A DNA stretch of 64,000 bases, taken from Prorocentrum cordatum (Eukaryota; Sar; Dinophyceae; Prorocentrales; Prorocentraceae). The notes under the pieces are model-generated. The model ran no database searches. It saw only the letters and a list, made by a program, of their open reading frames with translations, and had not been told where the DNA came from. Below are positions 22,739 through 31,656 of this stretch, one piece after another. The stretch lies in NCBI GenBank assembly GCA_963575745.1, contig CAUYUJ010009369.1, forward strand, positions 277,001 through 341,000. Direction: 5' to 3'. The first letter of the stretch is position 1. The number at the start of each line of letters is the position of its first letter. The translations under genes were made by a program, and so were the position numbers.

Positions 22739-25720
22739 TTATGAAGCTTTGAATCCGCCCAGCACCCGCAACGCCCACAGAAGGTGAAGCAGCCTTTGCT
22801 CCAGGCGGCGTGGCTGCCATGCACCCTGTGCCCGTGGACGAAAGCTGAAGGACGCACGCGTCGACGAGGTCGGCCAATTCAAGTCTACACCAAAAGTCTT
22901 CATCGATTGGTGCTCCGCCGACCCGCGATCCCACCACTCGTCGCCCTCGAGTCCCCTCTGACGCTCGGGCGTGGCGTCCGCATGTGGCGCGCGAGCCGCA
23001 CGCTGCGAACGAAGCGTGCGGAAAAACAAGCGGGCTGTGGGTCGCACGAGATTGTTGTAGGCTTCGCACCTCCATATGTCATTGGCTACTGGCTCGAAGT
23101 GGTAGTCAGCAGCGTCAAGAAGTGCGATCACAACCTTGCGCCGGTGGACCAATCGCGGGAGGTGAACGCGATGAGCAATGCGGTCTGGATTGTTGAATAA
23201 CCTGGCACGCTCCAAAATGATGGAAGCGTCGCGCCGCAAAATGCGGCAAACCAAATCCGCCGACCCCTTGGGGTCACGGCGTGTGAGATGCCTCCCGCTC
23301 CCCAAACCCCTTCCCCGGGGGCCTGGTCCGGCCGGTTTGGAAAGGGGGGGGAGGGGCAAATCCATCATCCGCACACTTCGAGCCTCAGGAGGCCCCAAAA
23401 CGAGCCAAAAAGGTTCCAAAGGTTCCCGGAACGGTCCAAGAGAGCTACGAATCGATGAAAGATCGCCCCAAAACGCCAAAGATTGCCTCCACACGGCTCC
23501 ATAATTAAGTCCCCAAGACGTTCGAAGCAATATTACGAGGCGCCCCAAAGAGGCCCTCCAGAAGCAAAAATCGTCCCACTCCCGAGGGTAAAACGTACAT
23601 TTTCACCACATTCGCCCATTCGGCTTCCACGCGGCGCAAAACGGCCCAAGAAACCTCCAAGATCGACCCTCGCCAGCCCAAGAGGCTCCCAAAAAGGCTC
23701 CCAGACCGTCTGGGCGATCCACGAATGCTCCAGAAACCATAGCATCGGCCCAGGAAAGCCGCAGGACGGTCCGAAAAAGGTTCCAAAACGGGGCAAGAGG
23801 GCCCCCAAACACTGTCCGGACGGCCCACGCGGGGGACGATTCGGTCCAAACTGCCCAAGATCGCCGCCAGACGGCCCCATGGGTGTCCAAGACGTTTGAA
23901 AACGCGACCACGAGGCGCTCCAAGCAGGCCTCCAGAAGCAAACACCGTTCCAATCCGTAGGGAAAACGTACATTTTCAGCACATTCGCTTCTTGGGTTGT
24001 CACGAGGCCCGCGACGGCCCAATTCGCCGGCCCAACGGGCCAGAGACGTGCTATGATCTCCGGCAACTGGTTTACAATTCTTCTAGTTCGGGCGCGCGGG
24101 GCGGCCCCTGGGGGTCCCCCGGCGAAAAGTACCCCGACCGCAGCCCGGGAAGGTCCCAGGAAGGTCTACTCAGAGATGGTTTTCCTCCTGGGTACGGCCT
24201 CTCAGGCCCCCCAGAGCGCGCCAAGAGGGCCCCAAGAGGCCCCCAAAGACTGCCCAAGAGGCCCCCGAGACGCCCAAAGGACGCTCCAAGACGCCGAAGA
24301 TGATCCCAAGACGACCCAAGAAGCCGCCAAGACGCTCCAAGCGGCCTCCAAGAGGCCTTACAAGAGCGCCCCGAGAGGCCAACATCGTAAATTTTACTAT
24401 GGTTTTGGAAGGATTTTGGCCTTGTCGCATTTTCGGCTTTCCGATGCTCCAAGATGGCCCAAGAGGCCCCCAAGAGCGCACGAAGACGGCTCAAGAGGCC
24501 CCCAAGAAGGCCCCCAGAGAGCCCAAACGGGCCCCGAGACGGCCCAAGAGACGCCCAAGACGGCCCAAGAGAGCCCCAAGACGGCCCCAAGAGGGGCCCA
24601 AGATGGGGACCACGAACCGAAACCTCAAGCCTTCCGCCCCAAGAGGGCCCCAGGAGGCCCCGAGAGGCCCCCAAGATGGCCCAAGATGCCGCCAAGAGGC
24701 CCCCAAGAGACCCCAGGAGGCTCCAAGGAGGCTCAAAAGAGGCCCTACAAGGCTTCAAAAATGTCTCCCAGGCGCCCCCGAACGGCCTCTCAACCGACCC
24801 CAGGGCCTCCCAGAGAAGCATCTGGACGACGGCCCTGTTTGGCCCCAAGAGCGCCGCAAGATGCCATCGAGAGGCTTCCTCCTCCGCCCTTTTCTCTTCC
24901 TCCTCCTCCTCCTCCTCCTCCTCCTCCTCATATTTATCTTCATCCTCCTCCGTTCCCTCTCATCCTCTTTTCCTCCTCCCCTCCCCCTCCCCATCCTCAT
25001 CTTCCCCCTGCCGGCGGCGCCGAAATGGCCCCGAGCCCGCGCCGAAGCAGTAGCGATCATGCAATACGGGCCAGCGGAGTGAGCGAAGCGATTGAATAAA
25101 CCTCCAAGATCGATCCCTGTCACCCGAAGAGGCTCCCAAGAAGGCTCTAAGACTGCTTCCGGGCGATCCCAATCCGTAGGGAAAACGCACATTTTCAGCA
25201 TATTCGCTTCTTTGGCTTCCACGAGGCCCACAACGGCCTAGTAAACCTCCAAAATCGACCTCTGGCACCCCAAGAGGCTCTCCAAAAGGCTCCACGACGG
25301 CCTCCGGGCGCCCAACGCCGGAGGCCCCAGAAACCATAGCAACGGCCCGGGGGGACGGCAGCACGGTCCTAAGAGGGCTCCAAAACGTGTCTAGAGGGGC
25401 CTCACAGGCTGTCCGGACAGGCCACGCGGGGGCCGATTGCTGCCGCCCCAAGGGGTCGGCGGTGTGGCGTAAGTCAAAGAATCTTCAAATTCAACGATTT
25501 CACAAACCACATCGGTTGGGACCGGAGCGCTAGCCGACCGCGCCGCGGCCAGAGCGTCAGCGAGCGCACTGATGACGAGATGAAAGGGGTTCGGAGACAT
25601 TGCTGGAAGAGCAAACTTCGCATCATCGGCAGAGTGGACAGGCAAACCAGCAAAATGCCGAGTACGAAACGCACATGAGCATATAGCCACTATCACGTGG
25701 CGTCTTAAAACTGACTGAGT
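22739..25720 (-). CDS. Unrecognised split gene candidate, two exon-like segments
   Basis: Segment 1 (about 25720 down to 25463) reads FAGLPVHSADDAKF...DVVCEIVEFEDS. Segment 2 (23256 to about 22800, frame open to 22739) reads RILRRDASIILERARLFN...VIALLDAADYHFEP...NLVRPTARLFF. Both have balanced composition, unlike the repeat-driven frames around them. They are separated exactly by a 2.2-kb inverted-repeat element (23257-25462) with imperfect direct repeats at its edges, so removal could join EFEDSL to VCRILRR. I do not recognise the family. Start, end and splice points are not fixed, and an old transposon gene is an alternative. Confidence 0.4.
23257..25462. mobile_element. 2.2-kb element with 17-bp perfect inverted ends
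   Basis: The left end CCGCCGACCCCTTGGGG (23257-23273) is matched perfectly by its reverse complement at 25446-25462. Outside the ends lie similar sequences (TGCGGCAAACCAAA at 23242, TGTGGCGTAAGTCAAA at 25463) that may be an eroded target duplication. The interior is mostly CCCAAGAGG array, with a nested composite unit at 24020-25080 and a CCT tract at 24895-25010. One further lone terminus of this family lies at 28707-28723. No transposase is visible, so it would be non-autonomous. Confidence 0.6.
24895..25010 (+). repeat. CCT tract with similar flanks
   Basis: The tract lies between GCGCCGCAAGATGCC (about 24850) and GCGCCGAAATGGCC (about 25017), an imperfect direct repeat. This resembles the flanking repeats of the better supported CCT introns at 34554-34795 and 59664-59935, but no reading frame can be tested here. 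Confidence 0.5.
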
Positions 25721-26020
25721 GCGACTCTCCACGCCGTGGCCGAAGAAACGGTGTCCTACCGCAACGCCGGAAGGGCCTCCACACCCCCGGCTGCTTCGCA
25801 GGCGCGCCCGTAAACTCCCTTGGACCACGTTGCTCGTGGGCACCCTCTCTTTCTCTGGGTGGGAAGGGGGGGAGGAGGAAGGTAGAGGGCTGGAACACTG
25901 CGCACCGTATGGCCTCGTCGCCTGGCTTCTGGCGATGTGAGGAGCGTGTTGCGGAGGACTGTGTTGCGGAACGAGCGTGCGTTGGCCCGAATCGAGCAAC
26001 CCCGACCGCTAAGCTACAAG

Positions 26021-26215
26021 TCAGAGCTCCCAACACAAGTCAGCACTCTGCAACCGAAGGGAGTCGTGACGTCCCTTCTGTAAAACTCTCTGGTAATTGA
26101 TGTGGTCGGTGATCACCATTACCGTCACGTGCTGATCACGTGCCATGCGGCGCACCACCTCCACTACGGCAACCAACTCAGCGCGAGGGCACCCTACAGG
26201 CTGGTTGGGACATGT
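26021..26215 (-). pseudogene. RNase H domain fragment of a non-LTR retrotransposon
   Basis: The minus-strand frame between stops reads PRAELVAVVEVVRRM, then VTVMVITDHINYQRVLQKG, then LRLQSADLCWEL. This matches the RNase HI order: the catalytic Glu in (P)RAEL, the catalytic Asp in a beta strand ending TD, then an (A)DLW-like helix. Retrotransposons of dinoflagellates commonly carry such a domain after the reverse transcriptase. Here the frame stops just upstream and again right after WEL, and neither the first nor the last catalytic Asp is visible, so it is a decayed fragment. Confidence 0.6.
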
Positions 26216-26559
26216 CTAGGAACACATCATGCCATACAATTGAGACCGCCCAGGCGGTCATCAGGCCAGGTGGGAATCGGCTCTGAGGCCCTCGCGCCTG
26301 CTTCGCCCGTCCATGCTCCACATCAAAAACGGACAGCTGACAGCGGGGCGGGCATTGGTGTGAGATGGGCTCGGGGGATACTCGAAAGGTCGCGCCGCAC
26401 CGATGGTTTCGAGGGGTGGCGCTGGCTTGAGTCGCGCGATCATTCGGTGTGTCGAAAATCAATAATGAAAGAACGTGAGTTGGCTGTGCTATGTGATTTC
26501 TCCCTCTTGATTCCAACACATCGCGTTTCTATTTTCAGGGGTGATTGAGATACATCATT

Positions 26560-27330
26560 GTTCAACCGAGAGGTGGGGGCCCTCAACCTATTGTTCCACA
26601 GAATTCGCAAGAACACGCGCGCCGATCTTCCCCCCACCAAACCCCTCCATTGTTGGCATCTCGTCTTGAATTGAGCACTGTTCGCTAGTCTTCTCCTCCT
26701 CCCACCACCCTCCTCCTGCTTGCTGTTGTCGCCATCCTCCCGTCTGCCTCGTCCTCCGCTTTCTGCTTCTCCTCTTCTCTCCTGCCTGCTGCCTGGCTTG
26801 CACCTGCTTGCTGGTCGGCCACAGCCCCAAGCGGGCGGATGTTCGCGCCGTCACAACCAATGTTTTGACAGTGCTAACTTTCTCGTCGCCAACAGCCCCA
26901 GGAGGGCCCCAAGAAGGCCCTTCAGAGGGCATCAAGTTGGCCCCAGAGGGATCCAAGTGGGCCCCAAGATCGATCCAACAGAGCTCACAATCGGTTCCCC
27001 AAAAGGCCCCAAGAAAGCGGAAGCTCGCGCTGTCAAAACGGGTACGTTGACAGTGCGAGCTTGTTGCCAAGAGCTCCAGGAGGGCCCCAAGAGGGCCCCA
27101 AGATGGGCCCAAGAGAAATCCAAGAGGACCCCAAGATGGATCCAATTGAGCTCCCAGTCGGCTCCAAGGGGCTCCAAGAGGGAGGAGGCTCGCGCTGTCA
27201 CAAACGGTGCTTTGACAGCGCGAACTTCTTGTCGCGAAGAGCCCAGGAGGGCCCCAAGAGGATCCCAAGAGGGACTCAGAGTGGCCTCAGAGGGATCCAA
27301 ACGGGATCCAAGAGGTGGCGCTGTTGTGCT
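26560..27330. repeat. CCCAAGAGG array with three hairpin motifs
   Basis: Units of about 165-181 bp each contain an inverted repeat of the form TTCGCGCTGTCA...TTGACAGCGCGAA (near 26840, 27020 and 27185) followed by CCAGGAGGGCCCCAAGAGG. The stem arms are about 12-14 bases with loops of about 8-12. The three copies keep complementarity despite substitutions. Both strands stay open for long stretches, but no domain is recognisable. A pyrimidine-rich stretch precedes the first unit (26690-26780). Confidence 0.65.
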
Positions 27331-27840
27331 TCCCCTTTTGGGGACGTCTTGTGGGCCTCTCGACGTCTCCTTTGCAAATCTATGTAAATGATTACTGGGC
27401 TGTGGACGGATGCCACTTCTTACCCTCATCCAAAGCTACCTGACCCCCTCCCAAAACTACTTTCGGATCTTCATTGGCCGCCCAAAATCTACTTTCCTAC
27501 CACCGCTCCCACTTGCGCGCGTCTTTATCTGAATTACTTCGCCCTCACTTGCACGGCTACTCCTATTCTCGAACACCGTCTGCGACACACTGAGACCTAC
27601 TCTGATACTCGTCTAACTACATTCGCGCTGGAACATGTCTGCACTCTCTAGGGCAAACCGATTTGATCATCTTCAGAAACACAAGTAAAGTGGTATCCCG
27701 GACCGTCAAATATGTGGGATATTGGTCGCGGCACGGGAACTGACCGGACGTGGTAGGTACGTTTTTGGCTGGCGATGCACAAACGCGCGAACGACTCCGC
27801 GCATCCCTCTCATACTGGAGAAGTGGGTGGAAAGAAGGAA
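27331..27840. other. No gene recognised
   Basis: A lower-GC stretch with a 264-base open frame on the plus strand (27388-27651). It has unremarkable composition and no motif I recognise. No repeat structure was seen. Confidence 0.35.
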
Positions 27841-28730
27841 AGCCTCAAGGGCGGTCACAGAAGGCTCCAAGACGGCACGTCCGTGCTCAAGACTTGGGAG
27901 GGCCAATCGGGCCTTGAGAGCGCCGAAGAAGGCCCGCAACAACGCCGAGGGTGGCCCCAAGAGGGCCCCCAAGTCCTCAAGCACGCGCAGAAGCTTCCTC
28001 GGAGCTTTCCCTGGGCGCCTTCCCTGGAAGCCCTCCCTGGAGGCCTGCCCGAGGCCTCCCTATAGGAGCCTCCCCCCGGGAGCCCTGCTCGAGGCCGCCC
28101 GGCCACCTCGCCCGGGCGAGCCCTCGCGGGGCGCCCGGGCGAGCCCTCGCAGGACAGGCCCCGAGGGGGCGCCGCGAAGGCCCGGCGGGGCCTCCAGAAG
28201 TCGTCGGTGCCGAACCGATGAGCGCGACGCCAGCTCGACGCCAAATCGGCGCCAATCGACGCCAAATCAACTCGACGCCAAATCGACGCCAGATCGACGC
28301 CAAGCGATACTCGATCGGCGCTTTCTCATCGTCTGCCAGGCGCTGGCGCAGGAGCGCGCACCCCGGAGGCGGAGCTTCCGAGAGCATGCGAGGGGCCCTG
28401 GGACACCAGGGGGCCCTAAGGCGGCCAAAGAGGCCCCCAAGGCGGCCCCAGGAGGGGGCCCAGGCGGGGGGCCCGAACGGAGATTTCGAGCACTCGGCCC
28501 CAGGCAAACTCCAGGAGGCCCCCAAGAGACCCCCAAGAGGCCCCCTTGAACGAAGGATTGCACTCCTCCTTTTTTTGCAATCCTTCCCCCCAGAGGCTCC
28601 AAGAGGCCCACCGGAGGCCCAGAAGAGGCCCTATAGGCCCCAAAACGGCACCCCAAAAGGCCTCGGAGGTGCTGCCGGGAGGCCCCCTAGAGGCCTGCCG
28701 GGAGCCCCCCAAGGGGTCGGCGGTGCGGGG
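27840..28730. repeat. CCCAAGAGG array with CGACGCCAAAT units
   Basis: After a GGCGCC-rich stretch, a short tandem repeat of CGACGCCAAATCGACGCCA type lies at 28225-28310, followed by CCCAAGAGG phrases. The block ends at CCCCAAGGGGTCGGCGG (28707-28723), the terminus shared with the 23257-25462 element. No gene is supported. Confidence 0.65.
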
Positions 28731-28754
28731 CAAGCCCAAGAATCCAGGGGGCCC

Positions 28755-28893
28755 AAGGACACACAGAGAAATACACACACACACATGTTTCCACATCTTC
28801 TGGGTTTTCGTTTTCCACCCCACTTCCACCCATGTTTTCCTATATGTTCCTGGGAATCGACGATGGATCGTGTCTGTGTGTTCTTTCCCTCCT
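28755..28893. mobile_element. Family C element, copy 1
   Basis: About 140 bp beginning GGACACACAGAGAAATACAC and ending GTGTCTGTGTGTTCTTTCCC, the ends being loosely inverted. The interior has TCTTCTGGGTTTTCG and a TTCCTGGGAATCGACGATGG block. It matches copies at 34303-34450, 35043-35190 and 53072-53212. Flanking CCCAAGAATCCAGG and TGAAGAAAACCGG may be an eroded duplication. Two other copies act as frame-preserving introns in readable genes. Confidence 0.7.
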
Positions 28894-29204
28894 GAAGAAA
28901 ACCGGCACAGTTCTCAAATTTTCGGTGGGGGCAGTGGACAAGGAAGCCTTCGTTAAGGCATCCATGGTCTGGAAGCTCATGGAGCAACCATTGTGGCTTG
29001 GCCACGGATATCACCGCCGCCCTTGGCAGCTACTTCAATGGATTTCCGCTCCCCCCCACAGCGTGCATTGCTTCCGAAACCGCAACACTGAAACAAACCA
29101 GAGCAGCAAACATAATTGAGCAGGGGCCGACCCGACCGTTCTGGCATCGCTATAGGCCTACCACGACATGTCCTTAGATCCCTAGAACGTGTTTAACACA
29201 GACC

Positions 29205-29575
29205 ATGTTCTTAGAACATAAATTTAAAGCCCATGTACGAAAACAGGACAATCCCAACCAGAAGTGTTCTAAGATGATTTCGTGCAGACCACGATCGGGT
29301 CAGGTCGGGCATGTTCCCCTACAAGGGGATTTTGGACGACAAATCAAAAATACTACAAAGATACTCCAAAACAGTTACACAACAACTCAAAACATCGTCC
29401 CAATACTACGTTTTCTCCTGTAGTGGGACAGGCCCGACTTAATGACGCTAAGGACATTCTCTGGCAGGCCTATAATGAAGCAAACCGGGCCGCCTCGGCA
29501 CTGCTGGACATCGGGCACACACCTCTGGGCACCAGTGCCAAAGCGGTGAGCCGAAATTTCCTCGTGGGGCCAACT
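29205..29575 (+). CDS. Unrecognised two-exon coding candidate
   Basis: Exon-like segment 1 ends ...MISCRPRSGQ at 29303. Segment 2 starts at 29432 with ARLNDAKDILWQAYNEANRA and continues ...LLDIGHTPLGTSAKAV. The 128 bp between them is a family A element, beginning GTCGGGC and ending GGACAG, so CAG|GT...ACAG|G splicing joins the two in phase 0. The downstream peptide has natural helical composition quite unlike the repeats. Its 3' side runs into another dispersed repeat at 29573. Upstream limits are unknown and no family is recognised. Confidence 0.4.
29304..29438 (+). mobile_element. Family A element acting as candidate intron
   Basis: Termini GTCGGGCATGTTCCCC and GTGGGACAGGCCCGAC are inverted repeats. 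The predicted intron is 29304-29431. The A-rich interior has the family TACTCCAAAA and CAAAACATCGTCCC segments. Family A has full copies at 30387, 30699, 38153, 45837, 46695, 49606 and 58543, plus a split copy at 14968/17905. Confidence 0.75.
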
Positions 29576-29803
29576 CGTTGTGAGCGTTTTTTTATCCGGC
29601 GTTTCGACATTGGGTTGGAAGGGGGGGGAGGGGGGGGTTCTGGCTCCGGACCTCTGCTTAGTGCGACTGCTTGCAGCCGTGCGTGCTATGGGGTAGGGGC
29701 TCCACCTGCTCGAAACAGGCGCCAAAAACAGCCAATATCTACTCCACGCGGGGGGGGGAAGGGGGGGTGCAAGGGCCCGCGCCGATGGGCAACCGAATAA
29801 CAA
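29573..29803 (+). repeat. Dispersed repeat family L, copy 1
   Basis: About 230 bp starting GTGAGCGTTTTTTTATCCGG and containing GGCGTTTCGACATTGGG, CTCGAAACAGGCGCC and CGCGCCGATGGGC. It is repeated in the same orientation at 45520-45752. The ends GTTTCGACATTGG and CAATGGGCGAAAC (better preserved in copy 2) are roughly inverted, suggesting another short non-autonomous element. Two G runs interrupt it. Confidence 0.75.
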
Positions 29804-30386
29804 AAAACTCTTACAGTACCACCCAGAAAGCACCAGGGCAACTTGGAAGTACTGTATCCAATCCTGTCCAAGCCAAGGCATATCCCCTTCGTTCGAGCAC
29901 CGTCTGCGGAGGTATGAGCGTGCACCCACCCACCCACACATACGCACACCAAGATCTCGGGAACACAACTATTCGCTCGCGGTTGATGCAGTCTAAAGCG
30001 CTAGTTCTACCCGCACCGATCGGATGGGGCCATCCTGAAGCCTTCTCATCGTGTTCCAGAGGTCCCCTGGAATGCTGCCGAGCTGCCTGGGACCGTGCCG
30101 GGCGTCCCGAAGCCGGCCCGGCGGCATGGGCGCGTCTCCGGCCAAAGTTGGGAGGCCTGGACTGTCAGGCGTCTCGCTGTTTAGCGGCAGTGGCGTCTCC
30201 GTCCTCCTCCCCCCGCTCGGATCGGCGGACATCGGCAGCCGAGTTGGGACAAGTCGACTCGGCGGACATCGGCAGGCTGGCAGGCCTCCCATACAAGACC
30301 TCGGAGCCCAGATCGGAATCCCGAGACGAACCGAATCGGAATCGAAAGCCATCGAAATCGAATCGGATCGGAGGAATTAGAATTAA
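29804..30386. other. No gene recognised
   Basis: Between family L and the next family A copy there is a stretch with CACCCACCCACACATACGCA (29920-29950) and a GGATCGG/AATCGGA-rich segment before 30386. No frame has recognisable content. Confidence 0.35.
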
Positions 30387-30509
30387 GTCGGGCCTGTCCC
30401 CCTACAGGGGTATTTTCGGCGAAAAAAATACCCCAAACATAATCAAAACAGAGTCCAAACATAATCGTATGTTTCGTCGACAATCCCCCTGTAGGGGGAC
30501 AGGCCCGAC
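30387..30509 (+). mobile_element. Family A element with 7-bp target duplication
   Basis: A compact copy with both termini (GTCGGGCCTGTCCCCCTAC and CTGTAGGGGGACAGGCCCGA). The heptamer ATTAGAA occurs at 30376-30382 and again at 30515-30521, just outside the ends, consistent with a target site duplication. The interior also contains an inner inverted pair, TTTTCGGCGAAAA-like on the left and TTTCGTCGACAATCCCC on the right. Confidence 0.8.
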
Positions 30510-30533
30510 CCAACATTAGAAGAAACACCAAAC

Positions 30534-30698
30534 ACGTAAAGATAAACTTTTGGCGCTCCGCGCGTATTTCTTGGAGCTGCGCTGGGCCCCCCTCCCCTGC
30601 GCGCGCGGAGCGCCCCAGGTGCGGCGCTGGAGGCGCCGCCGGGGGGCCCAGGCGCGGATGCAAGAAGTCCTCGCGGAGCGCCCAAAGTTTCTGTTTGG
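30534..30698. mobile_element. Family B hairpin element, copy 1
   Basis: Left arm ATAAACTTTTGGCGCTCCGC and right arm GCGGAGCGCCCAAAGTTT are inverted. The arms continue inward through GCGCTGGGCCC...GGGGCCCAGGCGCGGATGC, so nearly the whole 165 bp can fold on itself. Other copies: 32391-32800, 47321-47730 and 57908-58500. It lies directly between two family A elements. Confidence 0.75.
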
Positions 30699-31055
30699 GT
30701 CGGGCGTGTCCCCCTACAGGCAGGAGGAGGAGGAGGAGGAGGAGGAGGAGGAGGAGGAGGAGGAGGAGGAGGAGGAGGAGGAGGAGGAGGAGGAGGAGGA
30801 GGAGGAGGAGGAGGACGGGAGGGACGGGAGGGACGGGAGGGACGGGAAGGGACGAGAGAGACAGGAGGGACGGGAGGGACGGGAGGGACGGGGGGGACGG
30901 GATGGACGGGAGGGACAGGAGGGAGGGGAGGGTCGGATTTTGAGCGACAAATTTCAAACATGCCCAAACATCGTCAAACCACGCTAAACAAAATCGTCCC
31001 CAGGCAATTCGTTGACTAGTTTTCCATATTCCTCCTGTAGAGGGACAGGCCCAAC
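30699..31055 (+). mobile_element. Family A element carrying a GGA tract
   Basis: The left terminus GTCGGGCGTGTCCCCCTAC is followed almost at once by about 100 bp of pure GGA repeat (30722-30814) and a GACGGGAGG-type tract to 30930. The normal A-rich interior and the right terminus CCTGTAGAGGGACAGGCCCA come after. A microsatellite has therefore grown or inserted inside a mobile element, next to its left inverted repeat. Confidence 0.8.
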
Positions 31056-31424
31056 TCAATGTTTATATTTTTCCTTCGAGGGATCGACATCGGCCCTACC
31101 CGCCCCTCGGCTAGTTGGCGGTGCGCGCAAGGGGGTCGAGGGAGGGGGGATGGCTTCCTAGAAGGAGGCTGCTTCTTAGAAGGCGCCATTTTTAATATAT
31201 TGATAAGGCCAGCGTTTTATAAGAATCGACGAGCGCGTTCCACTACTCGCAGAGTGGCTACTCGCAAATGACCTGGACTCGCCGGGGGGATCTGCGAGAA
31301 ACACATCGAAGCCGACGTGTGCTTTTCGGGCGTTTGCGAGCAGGCACTCTGCGAGGAGTGGAGCGCGCTCGGGGAAATAAACAGGGGTGCTTCTACGAAG
31401 CCCTCCCCCTTCCCCCCACCCTGG

Positions 31425-31605
31425 GAAACCAAAAGGTACCTATACCGCTACTCCCCGGACCTCTCCTGGCATGCGTTCTGGCCAGGACTTTGCGGCGAAT
31501 CCAGCGGTGGCGACGATGGAGGCCCAGGAGGCCAAAACAGGGGAAAACGAGGAGGAGGAGGAGGAGGAGGAGGAGGAGGAGGAGGAGGAGGAGGAGGAGG
31601 GGCAT
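31425..31605 (+). mobile_element. Family E element with GGA tract, copy 1
   Basis: Contains AAAAGGTACCTATACCGCTA, CCCCGGACCTCTCC, GTTCTGGCCAGGA and GCGGTGGCGACGA, then a GGA tract (31552-31600). The same order is seen at 33290-33510 and 35998-36245, the latter two with a further GACGACGAACACGACGAGC / CGTCCCGCATCTCCAG segment. Family E lies at or near introns of the neighbouring RNA-binding gene. Confidence 0.65.
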
Positions 31606-31656
31606 GGGTACCTCCTCCTCCTCTGGACGCCCCCCTCTGCCCGGCGCGTGGCGGAG

